From the NCBI GenBank assembly GCA_003645215.1, contig QNEM01000023.1, forward strand, positions 1 through 14,532: 14,532 nucleotides of DNA, in the 5' to 3' direction. The notes beneath the pieces were generated by a model. The model had not been told where the DNA came from and did not search any database. It saw nothing but the letters and a program-made list of their open reading frames with translations. The translations under genes were made by a program, and so were the position numbers. Positions 13,764-14,532 of this stretch are shown piece by piece. The stretch comes from Gammaproteobacteria bacterium (lineage in GTDB: Bacteria > Pseudomonadota > Gammaproteobacteria > Eutrophobiales > Eutrophobiaceae). Every line of letters begins with the position of its first letter. The stretch's first letter is position 1.

Positions 13764-13799
13764 TTTTTAATACAGAAAAACACGTTTTTAATATAGAAA
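13764..13799. repeat. 15-bp direct repeat, two copies at 21-bp period
   Basis: TTTTTAATACAGAAA (13764-13778) and TTTTTAATATAGAAA (13785-13799) differ at one base. Their starts are 21 bases apart, two turns of the helix, so a protein bound to each would sit on the same face. They lie in the trxB/ftsK spacer, 74 bases upstream of the ftsK ATG. Confidence 0.55.
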
Positions 13800-13872
13800 T
13801 AATTCTTATTAAACATGATAATAGGGCAGTTTCTAGTTAATCAGGTTTAAGATCATCAAATGGCAAGGTTAA

Positions 13873-14532
13873 ATGGCACAGGCCAAACGTAAACAAATTC
13901 CAGGAAGACCCCTCAGTAGCCAAATACTGAAAAACATCAGAGAAGTCAGTGTCATCTGTCTCGCTGCTGTTTCTATATTCCTGTTTATAGCACTTGCAAG
14001 TTACTATCCTAGTGATCCTGCCTGGTCACATTCTACCTCTGCAGATGTGATTCAGAATAACACTGGCATTGTCGGCGCATGGGTAGCCGACATCCTGTTA
14101 TACCTGTTTGGTTATCTTGGTTATACCTTTCCGCTTATTCTCGCCTATAGCGGTTGGCGGATCTTTAAATCGATACAAAATGAAGAACCTGTAAATTATG
14201 GGCACTATGCCATTCGTGCCGTGGGATTTATTCTGGCAATTATCGGGGCATGTGGTCTGGCCTGGCTTCATTTTCGTGTAGGCGATGGCTTGCCCATGGA
14301 AATTAAAGGTGCTGGCGGAATCCTTGGTGAGGCACTTGGATCTACGTTCGGCTCAAACTTTGGTGATACGGGTAGCACGCTCATATTAATGACGATGGCA
14401 CTTATTGGCGTGACACTGTTTACCGATCTTTCCTGGCTATGGGTGATGGACACCACGGGCTACTGGACCTTTAAGTTGCTGGATATTGTCTCAGGTCTGC
14501 GCGAGCTAAGGCAGGATCACGAACTGGGTAAA
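13873..14532 (+). CDS. ftsK: DNA translocase FtsK, N-terminal part only
   Basis: 220 codons are open from the ATG at 13873 to the right edge with no stop; I translated it by hand. The first 200 residues match the FtsK membrane domain: a basic N-terminus, a first helix (about 25-44) followed by SYYPSDPAWS (43-52), NNTGIVGAWVADILLYLFG (62-80), further helices at about 82-95, 112-130 and 170-185, and SGLRELRQD near the edge. FtsK sits at the division septum through this domain, and its distant C-terminal motor (not in the window) resolves chromosome dimers with XerCD. AAGG lies 4 bases before the ATG. It is divergent from trxB, the usual gammaproteobacterial neighbour. Most of the gene is outside the window. 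Confidence 0.95.
   Translation, partial: MAQAKRKQIPGRPLSSQILKNIREVSVICLAAVSIFLFIALASYYPSDPAWSHSTSADVIQNNTGIVGAWVADILLYLFGYLGYTFPLILAYSGWRIFKSIQNEEPVNYGHYAIRAVGFILAIIGACGLAWLHFRVGDGLPMEIKGAGGILGEALGSTFGSNFGDTGSTLILMTMALIGVTLFTDLSWLWVMDTTGYWTFKLLDIVSGLRELRQDHELGK

Noticed and set aside
13674..13872. Possible lrp gene between trxB and ftsK, as in E. coli.
   Set aside because: The spacer is only 199 bp and has no coding frame of suitable length.

Overview
The window reads as chromosomal DNA of a gammaproteobacterium of moderate GC content. The best anchors are ftsK, trxB, aat, bpt (leucyl-type Asp/Glu N-end transferase), infA and a DUF1820 gene. In Pseudomonas-type genomes ftsK, trxB, aat, bpt, infA and clpA lie almost side by side, and the same genes occur here in the same relative order. 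The genus cannot be named from the sequence. No rRNA, tRNA, IS element, prophage or CRISPR array was seen.

Positions 1-3575 hold an envelope glycosylation module. A GT-C type multi-pass glycosyltransferase runs off the left edge on the minus strand. Divergent from it, on the plus strand, are a second multi-pass membrane protein (852-2441) and a polyprenyl-phosphate glycosyltransferase fused to a GtrA-type membrane domain (2493-3575). The likely logic is that the fusion makes or flips a lipid-linked sugar donor and the membrane proteins use it. A small exported DUF4124 protein (3604-4065, minus) follows, then about 300 bp without a gene.

Positions 4368-8636 are all minus strand. Reading 5' to 3' they are an exported unknown protein, a two-domain protein (degenerate nucleotidyltransferase-like N-terminus plus nucleoside-diphosphate-kinase-like C-terminus), a small protein-kinase-like phosphotransferase, aat, bpt and infA. 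The two-domain gene and the kinase overlap by 4 bp, as do aat and bpt. A good sigma70-like promoter lies just upstream of the two-domain gene, and infA probably has its own promoter. Aat and Bpt add Leu/Phe or Leu to N-termini for ClpAPS degradation; the usual neighbour clpA is not in the window.

Positions 8637-13673 hold accessory genes: a histone-deacetylase-fold amidohydrolase carrying a twin-arginine (Tat) signal (plus strand), then on the minus strand DUF1820, an AbgT-family transporter translationally coupled to an alpha/beta hydrolase, and trxB. The divergent trxB/ftsK spacer carries an 8-bp inverted repeat over a possible trxB promoter and a 15-bp direct repeat with a 21-bp period. 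The N-terminal membrane domain of FtsK runs off the right edge.

The most interesting candidate is the gene pair 6167-8064: an NDK-like domain that keeps the catalytic-histidine motif, fused to a degenerate nucleotidyltransferase-like domain and overlapping an HxD-type kinase gene. It may be an undescribed phosphotransfer or phospho-sugar system sitting upstream of the N-degron transferases.
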